DNA from: CAINVV01 sp963663005
GTDB taxonomy: Bacteria > Bacteroidota > Bacteroidia > Bacteroidales > Prolixibacteraceae
NCBI GenBank assembly: GCA_963663005.2
Contig: CAXXHH010000003.1
Span: 558,001-622,000, forward strand
DNA: 64,000 nucleotides
Direction: 5' to 3'
The number at the start of each line of letters is the position of its first letter. Position 1 is the stretch's first letter. Shown here piece after piece: positions 1 through 8,384 of this stretch. The notes under the pieces are model-generated. The model had not been told where the DNA came from. It was given only the letters and a program-made list of their open reading frames with translations, and made no database searches. Made by a program: the position numbers and the translations under genes.

Positions 1-1089
1 GTGACTATTCCCAAATTACACCCCATCCTGGGATCAGGAAGAACGACCTTTTACCGCAACAAACTGGAGTACACATTCTCAAACAGACGGTGGCTCTCTG
101 AAGATGAAATCAAATCGGGCAAAGAGATTCCTGATCAGGATGTTCTGGGATTTCACATTCCTGGAATGTTCGATAAAGTCATGGATATTCGGCGTTGCTG
201 GCTGCAGCCAGAGCCCTCGAACGAGATTCGGAATGCAGTAAGGGAGTATGCCCTGAAACACAAACTGCCATTCTTCGATCTGCGCAATAAGAGCGGACTC
301 CTCCGCACGATTACCATCCGCTCCAACGAAAAAGGTGATGTAATGGTGATTGTGGTATTTTTTATCGACGATAAGGATGCCCGCGATGGCTTATTGAGCT
401 TTATAGCCGACCGCTTCCCACAGATTACCTCCCTGTTGTATGTCATCAATGAAAAGGGCAATGACACGATTACCGATCAGGAGGTAGTTGTTTTTAAAGG
501 GAATGACCATCTTATCGAGGAGATGGAGGGACTAAAATTTATCGTCGGGGCAAAATCCTTCTACCAGACTAACTCGATCCAGGCGTACGAATTGTACAAA
601 ATAGCCAGAGAAATGGCAAATCTTACAGGGGAGGAAACTGTCTACGATCTCTACACCGGAACTGGCACGATCGCCAACTTTGTGGCGAAAAGCGCAAAGA
701 AGGTGGTTGGAATTGAGTACGTACCTGAAGCCATTGCAGATGCTAAGATCAATGCCGTAAACAATGGCCTCACGAATACGCTGTTTTTTGCCGGCGACAT
801 GAAAGATATCCTAACGGAGGATTTCATTGCAGAAAACGGCCATCCCGATGTCATCATCACCGATCCTCCAAGAGCGGGGATGGATGAAAAAGTGGTCCAG
901 GTGATCCTGGCAGCATCTCCGGACAGGATCGTTTATGTCAGTTGCAATCCGGCAACGCAAGCCAGGGATCTGCTGTTAATGCAGCACAAGTACAGTGTCT
1001 TGGAGGTACATCCGGTCGATATGTTTCCGCACACTCACCATGTGGAGAATGTCGTTTTATTAGAGCGACTTAAAAAAAAGGAGGAATAA
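1..1089 (+). CDS. rlmD: 23S rRNA (uracil-5)-methyltransferase RlmD/RumA family, 5' end cut by window
   Basis: The frame is open from base 1, so the N-terminus lies outside the window; the GTG at base 1 is probably internal. Family members are usually about 430-470 residues and 362 are present. The missing part should carry the TRAM domain and the iron-sulfur cysteines. Visible are the FYRNKLEYTFS segment that normally follows the Fe-S region, the SAM-binding motif DLYTGTGT near residue 216, the DPPRAGMD motif, and the catalytic-cysteine motif SCNPATQARDL near residue 315. The enzyme uses SAM to make 5-methyluridine in RNA. The exact target (23S rRNA or tRNA) cannot be fixed from the C-terminal part alone. 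It converges on cysK across an inverted repeat. Confidence 0.88.
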   Translation: MTIPKLHPILGSGRTTFYRNKLEYTFSNRRWLSEDEIKSGKEIPDQDVLGFHIPGMFDKVMDIRRCWLQPEPSNEIRNAVREYALKHKLPFFDLRNKSGLLRTITIRSNEKGDVMVIVVFFIDDKDARDGLLSFIADRFPQITSLLYVINEKGNDTITDQEVVVFKGNDHLIEEMEGLKFIVGAKSFYQTNSIQAYELYKIAREMANLTGEETVYDLYTGTGTIANFVAKSAKKVVGIEYVPEAIADAKINAVNNGLTNTLFFAGDMKDILTEDFIAENGHPDVIITDPPRAGMDEKVVQVILAASPDRIVYVSCNPATQARDLLLMQHKYSVLEVHPVDMFPHTHHVENVVLLERLKKKEE

Positions 1090-1090
1090 T

Positions 1091-1180
1091 GTGAAAATTG
1101 GGAAATGTGAAAATGTGAAAATTAGCTCAGCATTTGAACGTAGCGATCATTTTCACATTTTCACATTTTCCAATTTTCAC
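1091..1180. repeat. Inverted repeat of 9-bp-period GTGAAAATG units, possible bidirectional terminator
   Basis: Two 32-bp arms, 1091-1122 and 1149-1180, are reverse complements with a single mismatch. They are built from the unit AATGTGAAA. The repeat fills the gap between the convergent rlmD and cysK genes. Each arm is A-rich or T-rich, so the transcript could fold into a long hairpin and stop transcription from both sides. The same 9-bp unit recurs at 20.5 kb and 60.6-60.8 kb. Confidence 0.75.
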
Positions 1181-1182
1181 AT

Positions 1183-2094
1183 TCAAAACAATCCTTCAAT
1201 CGAAAGATACTTTTCGCCGCTATCATAAACAAAAGTCAGGACGGTAGAACCTTTTGGTATCTCCGGTAATTTCTTTGCGACTGCGGCCAACGATGCTCCG
1301 GATGAAATGCCGATGAAGAGGCCTTCCTGCAAAGCAGCTCGTTTGGTAAAATCGAAAGCTTCACTTTTTTCAATTTGAATGACTCCGTCGAGTAAGGTCA
1401 CATCCAGATTCTTCGGAATAAATCCGGCGCCAATGCCCTGAATAGGATGCGGGCCGGGAGCGCCGCCACTGATAACAGGTGATGCCTGAGGCTCGACGGC
1501 AAACACCTTCAGCTTTGGAAACTTGCTTTTCAGATGTTTTGCAACACCCGTAATATGTCCACCGGTACCTACGCCGGTAATCAGATAGTCGATCCCGCCT
1601 GGAAAATCGGCGACTATTTCTGCCGCAGTATATTGCTCATGAGCAGCAACATTTGACGGATTATCAAATTGCATCGGAATCCATGAATTCGGAATCGACG
1701 CTGCCAGCTCCTGTGCCTTTGCTATTGCACCCTTCATACCAAATTCCCTGGGAGTCAATTCCAGTGTCGCACCGTATGCGGTGAGGATGCTGCGCCGCTC
1801 GACGGACATCGAATCCGGCATCGTCAAAATGAGTTTGTACCCCTTGACCGCTGCAACCAATGCCAATCCAATTCCGGTATTTCCGGAGGTGGGCTCAATT
1901 ATTACGCTACCCTCCTTAAGAATTCCACTTTTCTCAGCATCTTCGACCATCGTCAGTGCGATACGATCTTTGATACTTCCGCCCGGATTGGTTTTTTCCA
2001 ATTTTGCATAAACGGTATAGTCCCCGGAATAGAGACGATTGATACGCACATGAGGCGTGTTTCCTATTGTCTGTAAAATATTGTCTGCCTTCAT
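1183..2094 (-). CDS. cysK: Cysteine synthase (O-acetylserine sulfhydrylase)
   Basis: This PLP enzyme makes L-cysteine from O-acetylserine and sulfide in the cytoplasm. At 303 residues it has the usual family length. The PLP lysine is in NPGGSIKDR near residue 43, the substrate-binding loop is EPTSGNTGIG, and the phosphate-binding loop is GVGTGGHITG. GISSGAS near the C-terminus is also typical. The short form without a CBS domain separates it from cystathionine beta-synthase. CysK and CysM isoforms cannot be separated by eye. It is a single gene, and a 16-bp palindrome lies about 90 bp upstream. Confidence 0.93.
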   Translation of the reverse strand: MKADNILQTIGNTPHVRINRLYSGDYTVYAKLEKTNPGGSIKDRIALTMVEDAEKSGILKEGSVIIEPTSGNTGIGLALVAAVKGYKLILTMPDSMSVERRSILTAYGATLELTPREFGMKGAIAKAQELAASIPNSWIPMQFDNPSNVAAHEQYTAAEIVADFPGGIDYLITGVGTGGHITGVAKHLKSKFPKLKVFAVEPQASPVISGGAPGPHPIQGIGAGFIPKNLDVTLLDGVIQIEKSEAFDFTKRAALQEGLFIGISSGASLAAVAKKLPEIPKGSTVLTFVYDSGEKYLSIEGLF

Positions 2095-2185
2095 AGTCTT
2101 GCTTTTTTTGTGATTATTGAGCTCTCAAATATCAATTTTTCATTTTTGGTGTGAAATACCTGATTTAGGGTATATTATACTACCC

Positions 2186-2201
2186 GATCATACGTATGAT
2201 C
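2186..2201. promoter_or_regulatory. Perfect 16-bp palindrome upstream of cysK
   Basis: GATCATACGTATGATC is perfectly self-complementary and lies in the 200-bp gap between the cysK start (2094) and the mnmA stop (2295), about 92 bp upstream of cysK. Its size and symmetry fit a dimeric repressor or activator site. No regulator is identified, and chance occurrence is possible. Confidence 0.3.
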
Positions 2202-2294
2202 CACATAAATGTCACAGCCAGATGAAAATTTAGTTTGATTTTTTGATTATTCCGTCTCAGCCTCCTGTGTTCGGACGCCCACAAAGCATTGCCA

Positions 2295-3476
2295 CTACGA
2301 GATAACGCCCGATCCCATCAACTCTTCCCCATCGTACCAGGCGGCAAACTGTCCGGATGTGATGCCACGCTGCTCCTCCGCAAAAAGAATATATGCACCA
2401 TGCTCCTGCATGATCATGGTAGCTTTCTCCAGCGGCTGGCGGTAACGTATCCTTACCAGAAAATCACACTCCTCCCCAGGATTTAGTGTCCGGTCGGGGC
2501 GAATCCAGTGCAGCTCCTCCTTGGCGATGAACAGTCCTGGGCGAAATAGTCCGGGATGCTCCTTCCCTTCGCCAACATACACGATATTTCGGATCACATC
2601 GATTGCCAGCACAAATAAAGGCTCAACAAATCCTCCGATGTTCAACCCTTTCCGCTGTCCAACTGTATAATAATGAGCCCCGTTGTGTTCTCCAATAATC
2701 TTTCCCTGCCAGGGTTTGAACGGGAAAGGAGCGGTAAGTCTGGGCAAATTTTCTCTGCTCTTGTCGGTAATTTTCTTTTTTGAGGAGAACTCAGCCGGAA
2801 TCAGAATCACATTTCCCTTCTTCGGCGCCAGTTGCTGTTGCAGAAATACTGGGAGATCGACTTTCCCAACGAAGCAAATTCCTTGTGAGTCTTTGCGCTC
2901 GGCGGTTATTAATCCCTGCTCACGTGCTATCTCCCGAACTTCTGGCTTAAGCAGATGACCTATCGGGAAAAGCGACTTCGACAATTGATATTGATTTAGC
3001 TGACAAAGGAAATAGCTCTGATCTTTATTTGGATCGACGCCTTCCAGTAACCTGAAGATGGTCTCGCCAGCTACTTCGACCTCCTCCCTTCGGCAATAAT
3101 GTCCGGTAGCTACATAATCGGCACCCAGTTCCAAAGCCTTCTGGAGAAACATGTCAAATTTGATTTCCCTGTTGCACAAAACGTCCGGATTTGGTGTCCT
3201 TCCCTTTTCATACTCGGAAAACATATAATCCACAACCCTGGTACGGTAGAACTCGGAAAGATCGACAATGTGAAAGGGAATGTCCAATTTTTTGGCGGTC
3301 ATTTCGGCAAAAATCACATCGTCTTCCCATGTGCAACTTGAGGTAAGTGATCCGGTAGACTCTTTCCAATTTATCATGAACAAGGCAAAGACGTCAAATC
3401 CCTGCTGCTTCAGCAAGTAAGCCGCAACACTCGAATCAACACCCCCGGACAAGCCAATGCAAACTTTCTTGCTCAT
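2295..3476 (-). CDS. mnmA: tRNA-specific 2-thiouridylase
   Basis: MnmA activates U34 of tRNA (Lys, Glu, Gln) with ATP and transfers sulfur to give 2-thiouridine. The start is placed at the ATG giving MSKKVCIGLSGGVDSS; the frame continues 20 codons further upstream, but that part has no family character. The PP-loop ATP motif SGGVDSS is at residues 10-16. The two catalytic cysteines are C101 (VLCNREIKF) and C201 (GICFVG). Its 393 residues are slightly longer than the usual 360-380. It diverges from the hydE-like gene, with start codons 78 bp apart. Confidence 0.93.
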   Translation of the reverse strand: MSKKVCIGLSGGVDSSVAAYLLKQQGFDVFALFMINWKESTGSLTSSCTWEDDVIFAEMTAKKLDIPFHIVDLSEFYRTRVVDYMFSEYEKGRTPNPDVLCNREIKFDMFLQKALELGADYVATGHYCRREEVEVAGETIFRLLEGVDPNKDQSYFLCQLNQYQLSKSLFPIGHLLKPEVREIAREQGLITAERKDSQGICFVGKVDLPVFLQQQLAPKKGNVILIPAEFSSKKKITDKSRENLPRLTAPFPFKPWQGKIIGEHNGAHYYTVGQRKGLNIGGFVEPLFVLAIDVIRNIVYVGEGKEHPGLFRPGLFIAKEELHWIRPDRTLNPGEECDFLVRIRYRQPLEKATMIMQEHGAYILFAEEQRGITSGQFAAWYDGEELMGSGVIS

Positions 3477-3542
3477 GAATAATTTTTGAACTGCAAAAAT
3501 AGTGCTTTTCAGCGCACTTCCACAAAAACAATCCAAATTTGG

Positions 3543-3550
3543 TATCTTTG
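3543..3550 (+). promoter_or_regulatory. Bacteroidota -7 promoter box TATCTTTG before hydE
   Basis: TATCTTTG matches the Bacteroidota -7 consensus TAnnTTTG and ends four bases before the hydE ATG at 3555. Transcription from it would start at or very near the start codon, giving a leaderless or almost leaderless mRNA. No convincing -33 TTTG was seen. The same spacing occurs before the DUF4143 ATPase gene at 54.1 kb. Confidence 0.5.
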
Positions 3551-3554
3551 GGGC

Positions 3555-4643
3555 ATGGTATCAATCCGGGAAATCATCGAACAAAGCCTTTTTTCGAAAG
3601 AAAATCTGGTTACACTTCTCAACGCTCAGGGAGAGGAAGGTTTGTTTCTTTTGCAAAAAGCGGGCGAAGTGAAATGCAATTCTGTTGGCAAAAAGGTTTA
3701 TTTCCGCGGACTCATCGAACTATCCAACGTATGTGAAAAGGACTGTCTCTATTGTGGAATACGCAAGTCGAACGATGCGGCTAACCGGTACAATCTCACT
3801 GATTCAGAAGTACTTGATGCTGCCCGTTTTGCCTACCGGGAGAACTACGGATCGATCGTTATTCAGTCGGGTGAAGTCACAAATGACGCCTTTATCGCCA
3901 GAATTGAAAGATTGATCGCAGAGATTAAAAACCTGAGCGAAAACAAACTGGGCATCACCCTGTCGCTGGGAGAACAAACGGAGTCGACCTATCGTCGTTG
4001 GTTCGACGCAGGGGCTCACCGCTATCTGCTGCGTATCGAAAGCAGCAATCCCGAACTATACAGAAGACTGCATCCGGAAGATGGGCGTCATCTTTATGAA
4101 CAGCGCCTAAACGCGCTGAATATCCTGAAAAGAACAGGCTATCAAACCGGAACCGGTGTCATGATTGGAACACCATGGCAAACTACAGAAGATTTGGCCG
4201 ACGACCTTCTGTTTCTAAAGTCCTTCGATGTTGATATGGTTGGAATGGGCCCGTTTATTGAGCACGACGACACACCCTTCAATACGAATATTTCAGGATC
4301 TTCATTGGCAGATCGATTTAATCTGTCGTTGAAAATGGTTGCAATTCTGAGACTGATGATGCCGGATATCAACATCGCGGCAACAACTGCCCTCCAGGCC
4401 ATTGACCCGCTTGGACGGGAAAAGGCGGTGAAAGCAGGAGCAAACATCATTATGCCAAATATCACCCCCGGCAAATACCGGAACAACTATGTTCTCTACA
4501 ACAACAAGCCGTGTACTGACGAAGAACCGGAGCAATGTGCCGGGTGTCTGGATGCAAGGCTCGCACTGGCCGATGGCGAAATCGGCTATGGTGAATGGGG
4601 CGACTCAAAGCATTTCCGAACGAAATCCAAAGATCCGCATTAG
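3555..4643 (+). CDS. hydE: [FeFe] hydrogenase H-cluster radical SAM maturase HydE
   Basis: This is a radical SAM protein of 362 residues. The cluster motif is CX3CX2C with C60, C64 and C67 (NVCEKDCLYCGIRKSN). The segments GVMIGTPWQT and DVDMVGMGPFIEHDDTP are characteristic of HydE rather than of biotin synthase. HydE helps build the dithiolate bridge of the [FeFe] hydrogenase H-cluster with HydF and HydG. The chosen ATG sits right after a TATCTTTG box; the frame itself runs 23 codons further upstream. No hydA, hydF or hydG lies in the window, so the partners must be elsewhere, or the protein is a HydE-like paralogue. Confidence 0.85.
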   Translation: MVSIREIIEQSLFSKENLVTLLNAQGEEGLFLLQKAGEVKCNSVGKKVYFRGLIELSNVCEKDCLYCGIRKSNDAANRYNLTDSEVLDAARFAYRENYGSIVIQSGEVTNDAFIARIERLIAEIKNLSENKLGITLSLGEQTESTYRRWFDAGAHRYLLRIESSNPELYRRLHPEDGRHLYEQRLNALNILKRTGYQTGTGVMIGTPWQTTEDLADDLLFLKSFDVDMVGMGPFIEHDDTPFNTNISGSSLADRFNLSLKMVAILRLMMPDINIAATTALQAIDPLGREKAVKAGANIIMPNITPGKYRNNYVLYNNKPCTDEEPEQCAGCLDARLALADGEIGYGEWGDSKHFRTKSKDPH

Positions 4644-4657
4644 CGGAGAAGCAAGGA

Positions 4658-5656
4658 CTATTTCTTCTGAGGGCTTGGAATAAAAGAATCCGGGTAATTA
4701 CACTTGTAAACGATGTTCCCGCCCTTTTCGTGAATCCAGGTATCAAATGAGCGTTTGCCCTCTTTCATGACGATTACCCTACCTCCATCCGGCAGATCGC
4801 CATAGGCATTTTCTCCACCTGAACAACGGCCGAAAGCAAGTGCAATGTTGTGGGATATTCCAATGTAATCATTCGTATGGTCGTGGCCAACGAAAGTACC
4901 CATCACATCATTCGACTCCAGCATGGCGGCAAACATACCCGAGTTGACTTCCGGACAGCTCACGCGTTCGTTTTTTACACCAATCGGCGAAATCGATTTA
5001 TTATCCCAAGCTTCATTGTATTCAGTGAACGGAATATGAAAAAAGGCAAGTGCTGGCAACGGATTTCCGCCATTTTTAGCAGTGTATGAGGCGCTGACTT
5101 TTTGATACCACACAATTTGATCCAGCCCGATCCAATCATAACCATCGACTCTATCCTTGATCTTACTACCTGAATTAGAATCAATTCCATAGATCAATGC
5201 TTTAACTGATTTGTCCTTCCCAGTTATCGGAAGCACATAGTTTGAAGCGCCCCGAATCCCCTCTACCGTTGAAGTAACGCAGGTAGGGAACTTCTTCAAT
5301 ATTTCCACAACTTGCTTTCGGGAAGTGCCAAACTCTTCATCGTGATTTCCCAGGACGACAGCCCAGGGCAATTTCCGTTTTGAAAAGATATCCTCAAAAC
5401 GTTGGTAAACCTCGGCGGGATCCTTCTTCACAACGATATCCCCGGTAAGCATAACCAAATCAGGACGCTCCGCATCAACGATCTGGCTCACCAGATCAAA
5501 TACCGGATCATCGAATCCATGTTTGTAATTGATATGCATATCCGTAAATTGGATAATCTTGAATTCTCCGGAATCATTGAAATGTAATTTCTGAGCAGGT
5601 GCAAGACCTGCAGCGCTTAGAAGCAAAAGCAGTAATGCTAATTTGAAGTATTTCAT
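4658..5656 (-). CDS. Secreted calcineurin-like metallophosphoesterase
   Basis: The N-terminus (about 22 residues, MKYFKLALLLLLLSAAGLAPAQ) is a signal peptide, so the enzyme acts in the periplasm or outside the cell. Metal-binding motifs appear in order: TDMH (D39, H41), GDIV, GNHDEEF, FFHIPF and VGHDHTND. This is the binuclear metallophosphatase fold. The length, 332 residues, suits a phosphodiesterase or purple-acid-phosphatase-like enzyme. The substrate cannot be read from the sequence. It ends 14 bp from the hydE stop on the opposite strand and follows the GNAT gene by 65 bp, so it may share its transcript. Confidence 0.85.
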   Translation of the reverse strand: MKYFKLALLLLLLSAAGLAPAQKLHFNDSGEFKIIQFTDMHINYKHGFDDPVFDLVSQIVDAERPDLVMLTGDIVVKKDPAEVYQRFEDIFSKRKLPWAVVLGNHDEEFGTSRKQVVEILKKFPTCVTSTVEGIRGASNYVLPITGKDKSVKALIYGIDSNSGSKIKDRVDGYDWIGLDQIVWYQKVSASYTAKNGGNPLPALAFFHIPFTEYNEAWDNKSISPIGVKNERVSCPEVNSGMFAAMLESNDVMGTFVGHDHTNDYIGISHNIALAFGRCSGGENAYGDLPDGGRVIVMKEGKRSFDTWIHEKGGNIVYKCNYPDSFIPSPQKK

Positions 5657-5721
5657 AGTTAAATAGTTATGATAATCAATAATTGAAATTTGAGTATTTA
5701 AATACAGTAGACTATAATCGT

Positions 5722-6267
5722 TTATGTATGAGAGACACTTTGATATTGGTAAACTTCCATTTGAAAGATCTGGATCGAATTTAGCAATTCTTCCATTTCC
5801 CAGTTGACCTGGTCAGAAAAAAGTGTCATAGGCAATAGCGATTCACCCACACGGTAGGGAGGCTGAAAATAGGGAATATTCAATGCTTGAAAACCTGATT
5901 TATTATAGAATTTCACCCGATTGGAGCTAATCGCGTCGTAGGGTATTTCAACCTCCAGCAAGACCGGACATCCCATTTTCTGAACCATTTTCAGAACTTC
6001 CGAGCCAATCCCCTTCCTATGCTGTTCCGGGAAAAGTGCCAGATGCTCGACGTAGAGAAAGCCCTCGAATTGCCAATAAACGATTAACCCAACGATGCTG
6101 GCATCAAGCAAAACCGCACTAAAGTACATTCGCTGATCGCTGAGTTTCTCAATAAGCGCAGGTAGATCTCTGCGTTCGACGACAGGAAAAGCCTGCTCAT
6201 ACAGCGCAATCAGAATGGCAAAACAGGGGTGGTCTGCCGACCAGATTCGGTCAAAAACCAGGTTCAT
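5722..6267 (-). CDS. GNAT-family N-acetyltransferase
   Basis: This 181-residue protein has the GNAT acetyl-CoA pyrophosphate-binding motif in EQHRKGIGSEVL, preceded by the beta strand YVEHLALFP and followed by VKFYNKSGFQ, as in the family. It should transfer an acetyl group from acetyl-CoA to an amine of unknown identity. It starts 10 bp after the stop of the ChaN-like gene, so the two are very likely co-transcribed. Nothing in the neighbourhood points to a substrate. Confidence 0.8.
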   Translation of the reverse strand: MNLVFDRIWSADHPCFAILIALYEQAFPVVERRDLPALIEKLSDQRMYFSAVLLDASIVGLIVYWQFEGFLYVEHLALFPEQHRKGIGSEVLKMVQKMGCPVLLEVEIPYDAISSNRVKFYNKSGFQALNIPYFQPPYRVGESLLPMTLFSDQVNWEMEELLNSIQIFQMEVYQYQSVSHT

Positions 6268-6277
6268 GTCGAAAAAA

Positions 6278-7138
6278 TTATCTGTACGATTTACTCATTG
6301 ACGTTGGCGTAACCAGGATAAAATCGCCCAATCCGATATTCTCTTTGGACAAATCATCAACAGAATCCTGCTCGGTCGACCCAATTGTGACAATCTTAAG
6401 GTCGGGTCGTGATTGCTTCAGATACCATTCTATCGCTGTATGATTATCGCTGTGGTAAGATCCGTTGTAATGGATGAATGTTTGTCCGGCAGCAAGATTC
6501 TTCAAGATAAAATGAGCCATCGTGGCATCTTTGATAGCTTGAGATTTTGGGAGATTCTCGCCACCATGTCCCTTCGCCGCCGCAAAGATATCTGCATAAC
6601 ACTTCAACGATTTATCGTACGCAATCGGAAGTGGAGCAATCCATCTTCTGGCTTCCGGTTCGATACTGTCAAGCTTTTCCAATCCTCTGGTATAAACCAT
6701 ATTGGCATATCTTCTGGGAACATTCGTGGCAATGAAATGTAGTTTGTTCGTCTTGGCAAAATCGAGCAGTGGTTTGTAGTCGTTCGGAAAATTAGTCCAG
6801 AGCTTGCACTCATCCTTGAAGGTTTTCTCTGTCAGGGAGCCATTCAGGTATTCATTGACGACTATCTGATCATCAGCCTCAAACATTTCAGCGCCGAGCA
6901 CCAGATTTGATTTCTTAAATTCGTACAGATCTTTTGTAAGCTCCTGTTCAAGCCAGTGATTGATCGGATTGTCGTGCTGCTCGCCAAAAAGCACTACGTC
7001 TGCTCCTTTGGCAAGTTCTAGCATCTTCGAATATTGGCACTCTTTACCTTTCGAATCAAAGATCATGTAGGCATTTTTGTCGCTCTTAAAGGCAAAAAAG
7101 ACCAGGGTAACTGCAATAAAAATTGTTGTTTTAACCAT
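6278..7138 (-). CDS. ChaN-family (Tiki/haem-binding uptake superfamily) secreted protein
   Basis: The protein has 286 residues with a hydrophobic N-terminal signal sequence (about residues 1-17) and no lipobox cysteine. The family signature VLFGEQHDNPINHWLEQ is followed by LVLGAEMFEADDQ and later by HFILKN and FIHYNGSYHSDNH. ChaN proteins are linked to haem or iron uptake, and related Tiki proteins are metalloproteases. The conserved Glu/His residues are present, but the function here is not established. It is the first gene of a leftward unit with the GNAT gene and perhaps the phosphoesterase. Confidence 0.8.
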   Translation of the reverse strand: MVKTTIFIAVTLVFFAFKSDKNAYMIFDSKGKECQYSKMLELAKGADVVLFGEQHDNPINHWLEQELTKDLYEFKKSNLVLGAEMFEADDQIVVNEYLNGSLTEKTFKDECKLWTNFPNDYKPLLDFAKTNKLHFIATNVPRRYANMVYTRGLEKLDSIEPEARRWIAPLPIAYDKSLKCYADIFAAAKGHGGENLPKSQAIKDATMAHFILKNLAAGQTFIHYNGSYHSDNHTAIEWYLKQSRPDLKIVTIGSTEQDSVDDLSKENIGLGDFILVTPTSMSKSYR

Positions 7139-7279
7139 TTCAGTAGTATGTTAATTGATTCCCAAATATATCAAATATCACGATAGTAAAATTCGCGCGT
7201 GGATTACAAACCGGGCATAAAACCGCCCAAATTCAACCTATGTTTTCGTATTTCGACCCCTTCAATCGATTTTTTTATC

Positions 7280-7287
7280 TAATTTTG
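7280..7287 (+). promoter_or_regulatory. Possible -7 box TAATTTTG before the alpha/beta hydrolase
   Basis: TAATTTTG fits TAnnTTTG and ends 23 bases before the ATG at 7311. It lies in the divergent gap with the ChaN-like gene. No clear -33 element was found, so this is a weak call. Confidence 0.3.
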
Positions 7288-7310
7288 AATAAACTTTAAA
7301 CACCTACACA

Positions 7311-8270
7311 ATGAAACTCCTTTCATTCAAACACTTACTATGCACAATAGCTTTCCTGTCATGCATAACTTCCACACTTTTGGCACAGGACATTGCTTAT
7401 GACCTCTGGACTCCTACCGGTGAAATCAAAGGATCACTTTTGATGCCCGAGTCGAAAAACCCAGTGCCGGTTGTTTTGTTGCTGTCAGGCTCCGGACCGA
7501 CAGACCGGGATGGCAATCAGCCGAACATGAAAAACAATTCCCTGAAGATGATAGCAACCGCCCTGCAGGCCCAGGGAATTGCCACCATCCGTTTCGATAA
7601 AAGAGCTATCGCGGAAAGCAAAGCAGCATTTACATCAGAACTTAATCTTCGCTTTGAAACCTACATTGACGACACAAAAGCGTGGATTGAGAAGATTTCG
7701 AAAGATAAAAGATTCTCCAGGATCGTTGTTGCCGGCCATAGCGAAGGGTCGCTTATAGGCATGGTCGCCTCGGTTAATAACCCAAAGGTTAAGGGTTTCA
7801 TCTCTATCGCAGGAGCAGGCAGACCAGCAGATGAGATACTTAAAGAACAACTTCAGGCTCAGCCGATGAATATTAAAATGACGATGTATGGTATGCTTGA
7901 CAAACTTAAAAAAGGAGATACCATTGCCAATGTACCTGCTCAGTATTATTCAATGTTCCGTCCGAGCGTACAACCATATATGATTTCATGGTTGAAATAC
8001 AATCCTCAAGCTGAAATTGCCAAACTAAAAATACCGGTTCTTCTGTTGCAAGGAACAATGGATATACAGGTTAAAGTTACCGACTTTGAATTGTTGGCCA
8101 AGGCAAATCCATCGGCTCAAAAAGTGCTTATTCCGGATATGAATCACGTGTTAAAATCCATTACCTCGACGGACAGAGCGGCGCAAATGCCGACCTACAC
8201 GAATCCGGAACTCCCTGTGCATCCTAAACTGGTTGATTCAATCATCCAATATTTGTTAAAGATTAAATAA
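7311..8270 (+). CDS. Secreted alpha/beta hydrolase
   Basis: A signal peptide covers about residues 1-25 and ends in LLAQD. The alpha/beta-hydrolase features are the oxyanion region LLLSGSGPTDRDGN, the nucleophile elbow GHSEGS with Ser144, an acidic region after LLLQGTMDIQV, and a C-terminal His in IPDMNHVLK. The family includes esterases, lipases and dienelactone hydrolases. The GSGPTDRDGN motif is common in Bacteroidota periplasmic hydrolases of unknown substrate. It is probably monocistronic. Confidence 0.85.
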   Translation: MKLLSFKHLLCTIAFLSCITSTLLAQDIAYDLWTPTGEIKGSLLMPESKNPVPVVLLLSGSGPTDRDGNQPNMKNNSLKMIATALQAQGIATIRFDKRAIAESKAAFTSELNLRFETYIDDTKAWIEKISKDKRFSRIVVAGHSEGSLIGMVASVNNPKVKGFISIAGAGRPADEILKEQLQAQPMNIKMTMYGMLDKLKKGDTIANVPAQYYSMFRPSVQPYMISWLKYNPQAEIAKLKIPVLLLQGTMDIQVKVTDFELLAKANPSAQKVLIPDMNHVLKSITSTDRAAQMPTYTNPELPVHPKLVDSIIQYLLKIK

Positions 8271-8384
8271 TAGTGAAAAGTTCGGTGGGCGTGCGATGAA
8301 AAGCAGAACAATTTATATCTTCGTTGTTGCTTAGGCATTGATTCCACCAAGTTCCACATTGTTTTTCTTAAATTTCTATCCGAT

